Source: Mycobacterium sp. MS1601 | Lineage (GTDB): Bacteria > Actinomycetota > Actinomycetes > Mycobacteriales > Mycobacteriaceae | Length of the DNA stretch: 64,000 bases | Direction of reading: 5' to 3' | NCBI RefSeq assembly: GCF_001984215.1 | Contig: NZ_CP019420.1 | Location: 4,340,001 to 4,404,000, forward strand | Shown here: positions 61,019-64,000 of the stretch, one piece after another | Numbering within the stretch: position 1 is the first letter of the stretch | How the letters are laid out: every line of letters starts with the position of its first letter | The notes under the pieces: model-generated | Seen by the model: the letters and a program-made list of their open reading frames with translations, nothing else | What the model was told of the DNA's origin: nothing | The model's database searches: none | Program-made: the position numbers and the translations under genes

Positions 61019-64000
61019 CACCCACGCTCCCACCGATGCGCAGCGGCTGGAGCTGCTGCAGCGCTTGCTCGCCGAGCGCGGACTGCGGGCCCAGTCGGAG
61101 AACACCGGGCCCGCCGCTGCGGTTGACGTGTTGTCCGAGGGGCAGCTGCGGATGTGGTTCGTGCACGCCTCCGATCCCAGTGGTGCACTGCTGAACGTCT
61201 GCCTGTCCTACCGCATCACCGGCGACGTCGACGTCGCTCGCCTGCACGATGCGGTGAATGCGGTCGCGTTGCGGCACAGCATCTTGCGTACCACCTACAC
61301 CGCTGACGAGCTGGGTGTCCCGTACCCGTCGGTGCGGCCTGCTCTGCAGCCGGGCTGGGCCGAGCACGACCTGTCGCAGCTGTCCGAGCATTCGAGGAAG
61401 CTACGACTGGAGGTGCTGGCCCAGCGAGAGTTCGCCGCGCCCTTCGATCTCACCACCGATTCCCCGCTGCGGATCACCGTCGCGCGGACCGGTGCCGATG
61501 AACTGGTGATGCTGCTGGTGGCCCACCACATCGCGTGGGACGACGGGTCCTGGGAGGTGTTCTTCACCGACCTGACCAAGGCCTACTCCGGACAGGAGCT
61601 GGGGCCAGAGCCTCCTCGGGTGATGCGCGACGACTCCGCGGCCGCCGAGGCGGACGCCCGGTACTGGCGTGAGGTCATGGCGGATCTCCCTGAGCCGCTG
61701 GAGCTTCCAGGACCCACCGGATCGGCGGTACCGACCAGCTGGCGGTCCGCGCGCAGCGCCGTCCGGCTCACCGGTGACACTGCGCGACGGGTGGCTGACC
61801 TGGCGCGGGACAACGGCACCACTCCCTACGTCGTGCTGTTGTCCGTGTTCGGCACCCTGATGCACCGCTACACCCACGCCGACGACTTCCTCACCGTCAC
61901 CCCGGTGCTCAACCGCGATGCCGCCACCGATGGCGTCATCGGGTACTACGGCAACACGGTCGCCATGAGACTGCGTCCGCGTGCCGACATCACCTTCCGC
62001 CAATTGCTCTCCGCGACCAGCGAGACCGCGCTGGGAGCGTTCGCTCATCAGCGTGTCGGTCTCGACAGGATGGTGCGCGAACTCAACCCCGACCGCCGCC
62101 ACGGCGCCGAGCGCATGACGCGGGTCAGTTTCGGTTTCCGCGGCCCGGATCGCTTCGGCTTCACACCGCCCGGTGTGCGTTGCGAACGTGCCGAGTTGCG
62201 CGGCAACCTCACCCAGCTGCCGCTGGGGCTGATGGTCGAATTCGACGACGCCGGCATCATGGTCGAGATCGAGCACCTCATCGAGATCATCGACTCCGCA
62301 CTGGCTCGCCAACTGCTCGACCACTTCGCCATTCTGCTGGAAGCCGTTCTGGCGCAACCGGACAGTGTTCTGTCACGGCTGCAGTACATGGCACCCGACG
62401 AGGTGGCCTGGCTGCGTGATGCGACTCACGGTGAGCAGTTCTCCACCGCCCCGAAGACGCTGGCGGACCTGGTGGAGGAGCAGGTTGCCCGCACCCCCGA
62501 CACCGTGGCCGTGGTCTACGAGGGCCGCCACTACACCTACCGCGAACTGAACGCGTCCGCCAACCAGGTGGCGCACTGGCTGATCGCCCAAGGTGTCGGC
62601 GCCGAGGACCGGGTGGCGGTGCTCCTGGACAAGTCCCCGGAACTCGTCATCACGGCGTTGGGGGTGGCGAAGGCCGGTGGTGTGTACCTGCCGATCGATC
62701 CCACCTACCCCGAGGACCGACTGGCCTTCATCCTCGGCGATTGTGACGCCAAACTGGTTTTACGGGAATCACTCTCAGGCTTGCAGGGGTACCGCACCGA
62801 CAATCCCACCGACACCGATCGGGTGCGGCCGGTGGGGCCGGACAACACCGCTTACCTGATCTACACCTCGGGTTCCACCGGCCTGCCCAAGGGTGTGCCG
62901 GTGCCGCACCGCCCTGTCGCGGAGTACTTCGTCTGGTTCAAGGGGGAGTACCGCACCGACGAGAACGACCGCCTGCTGCAGGTGGCCTCGCCCAGCTTCG
63001 ACGTGTCGATCGCCGAGGTCTTCGGCACACTGTCCATGGGCTCGCGCCTGGTGATCCACAAGCCGGACGGCCTGCGCGACATCGGCTACCTGACCGACCT
63101 GTTGCGCAACGAGGGCATTACCGCCATGCACTTCGTGCCGTCGCTGCTCGGGCTGTTCCTGTCGCTGCCCGGTGTCAACGAATGGCGCACTCTGCAGCGG
63201 GTACCCATCGGCGGGGAACCGCTGCCCGGTGAGGTCGCCGACAAGTTCCACGCCACCTTCGATGCGTTGCTGCACAACTTCTACGGGCCCACCGAGACCG
63301 TCATCAACGCCAGCCGATTCAAGGTCGAGGGTAAGCAGGGCACCCGCATCGTGCCGATCGGCAAGCCCAAGATCAACACCGCTCTGCACATCCTCGACGA
63401 CGCGCTGCAACCGGTGCCGGTCGGGGTGATCGGCGAGATCTACATCGGCGGAACCCATGTGGCGCACGGCTATCACCGCAGACCCGGCCTGACCGCGGAG
63501 CGCTTCGTCGCCGACCCCTTCACCCCGGGTGCGCGACTCTACCGGTCGGGTGACCTGGCGCGGCGCAATGCCGACGGAGACATCGAGTTCGTCGGGCGCG
63601 CCGACGAACAGGTGAAGATCCGCGGTTTCCGCATCGAACTGGGTGACGTTGCCGCCGCCATCTCGGTGGAGCCCACCGTGGGTCAGGCTGTGGTGGTGGT
63701 CAGCGACCTGCCGCAGTTGGGTCGCAGCCTCGTCGGCTACCTCACCCCGATCAGCGGGCAGAGCGTGGAATCGGTTGACGTGGACCGTATCCGGGCGAGG
63801 GTCGCGGCAGCGCTGCCGGAGTACATGGTTCCCGCCGGTTACGTGGTGCTCGACGAGATCCCGATCACCGCACACGGCAAGATCGACCGGCGGGCCCTGC
63901 CCGAGCCCGAGATCAGCGCGGTTACCGAGTTCCGCGAGCCCGGCACCGAGACCGAGCAACGGCTGGCTCAGGTGTTCTCGGAACTGCTCGGACGCGACCG
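61011..64000 (+). CDS. mbtE: Mycobactin NRPS MbtE, N-terminal part (runs off the window)
   Basis: GTG start at 61011 inside the mbtD end; 996 codons are in the window with no stop. A helical start (QRLELLQRLLAERGL) is followed by a condensation domain with HHIAWDDGS (near residue 172) and an adenylation domain (about 490-980): YLIYTSGSTGLPKGVP, VASPSFDVSIAEVFG, NFYGPTETV, YRSGDLARR, GKIDRRALP. The start of a PCP (RLAQVFSELLG) is cut by the window edge. By family it loads N6-hydroxylysine onto the growing mycobactin chain. Confidence 0.93.
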   Translation, partial: MTDTHAPTDAQRLELLQRLLAERGLRAQSENTGPAAAVDVLSEGQLRMWFVHASDPSGALLNVCLSYRITGDVDVARLHDAVNAVALRHSILRTTYTADELGVPYPSVRPALQPGWAEHDLSQLSEHSRKLRLEVLAQREFAAPFDLTTDSPLRITVARTGADELVMLLVAHHIAWDDGSWEVFFTDLTKAYSGQELGPEPPRVMRDDSAAAEADARYWREVMADLPEPLELPGPTGSAVPTSWRSARSAVRLTGDTARRVADLARDNGTTPYVVLLSVFGTLMHRYTHADDFLTVTPVLNRDAATDGVIGYYGNTVAMRLRPRADITFRQLLSATSETALGAFAHQRVGLDRMVRELNPDRRHGAERMTRVSFGFRGPDRFGFTPPGVRCERAELRGNLTQLPLGLMVEFDDAGIMVEIEHLIEIIDSALARQLLDHFAILLEAVLAQPDSVLSRLQYMAPDEVAWLRDATHGEQFSTAPKTLADLVEEQVARTPDTVAVVYEGRHYTYRELNASANQVAHWLIAQGVGAEDRVAVLLDKSPELVITALGVAKAGGVYLPIDPTYPEDRLAFILGDCDAKLVLRESLSGLQGYRTDNPTDTDRVRPVGPDNTAYLIYTSGSTGLPKGVPVPHRPVAEYFVWFKGEYRTDENDRLLQVASPSFDVSIAEVFGTLSMGSRLVIHKPDGLRDIGYLTDLLRNEGITAMHFVPSLLGLFLSLPGVNEWRTLQRVPIGGEPLPGEVADKFHATFDALLHNFYGPTETVINASRFKVEGKQGTRIVPIGKPKINTALHILDDALQPVPVGVIGEIYIGGTHVAHGYHRRPGLTAERFVADPFTPGARLYRSGDLARRNADGDIEFVGRADEQVKIRGFRIELGDVAAAISVEPTVGQAVVVVSDLPQLGRSLVGYLTPISGQSVESVDVDRIRARVAAALPEYMVPAGYVVLDEIPITAHGKIDRRALPEPEISAVTEFREPGTETEQRLAQVFSELLGRD

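Overview
The window is high-GC chromosomal DNA from an actinobacterium, almost certainly a Mycolicibacterium-type (rapid-growing) mycobacterium. Gene order follows, with gaps and insertions, the M. tuberculosis stretch I recall from Rv2427c (proA) to Rv2380c (mbtE). Products, overlaps (GTGA/ATGA) and IdeR-type iron boxes all fit Mycobacterium. No rRNA, tRNA, insertion sequence or CRISPR array was seen. All identifications are by reading; no database search was run.

Layout. 1-5.8 kb: end of proA, a MoxR ATPase/VWA pair, then nadD-rsfS-gpgP-octT-degV (NAD synthesis, ribosome silencing, methylglucose lipopolysaccharide precursors). 5.8-14.7 kb: a DapB-like oxidoreductase, comEA-comEC, holA, rpsT, an ATP-grasp/alpha-E/transglutaminase operon and a cold-shock gene. 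15-21.5 kb: ribonuclease Z, aldo/keto reductase, CBS and GNAT proteins, an orphan PemK/MazF-like protein, lepA (apparently with a non-canonical AUC start) and an LppR-like lipoprotein.

21.5-29 kb is an accessory island that I do not place in M. tuberculosis: a Rieske oxygenase with its reductase, an SDR, a C45 peptidase/VOC fusion, a polysaccharide-deacetylase-fold hydrolase, an Lrp/AsnC regulator and a divergent amino-acid/polyamine-type permease. A shared palindrome (ACGCAATGCGT type) lies in front of both the catabolic operon and the permease, which suggests one regulon for uptake and breakdown of an unknown nitrogenous compound.

29-44 kb holds a GAF protein, a GH15 trehalase, an FAD monooxygenase, two tiny membrane proteins and the assimilatory sulfur genes: subI-cysT-cysW-cysA and sirA-cysH-che1. 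Each sulfur operon is preceded by a minute cysteine-rich ORF (CCC and CSCCC), predicted to be a cysteine-responsive attenuator. sirA as given carries a one-base frameshift, and so does the Rieske gene. A sterol-desaturase-family gene, its TetR regulator and hemW lie in the same stretch.

44-64 kb ends in the mycobactin siderophore cluster: mbtA divergent from mbtB-mbtT-mbtC-mbtD-mbtE (mbtE runs off the window). Where M. tuberculosis has the salicylate synthase mbtI, this window has an iron-box-controlled iterative type I polyketide synthase with KS-AT-DH-KR-ACP order and 6-methylsalicylate-synthase-like motifs. The proposal is that this strain caps its mycobactin with 6-methylsalicylate made by a PKS instead of salicylate made from chorismate. 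A family of about 50-bp imperfect palindromes recurs at three gene ends.
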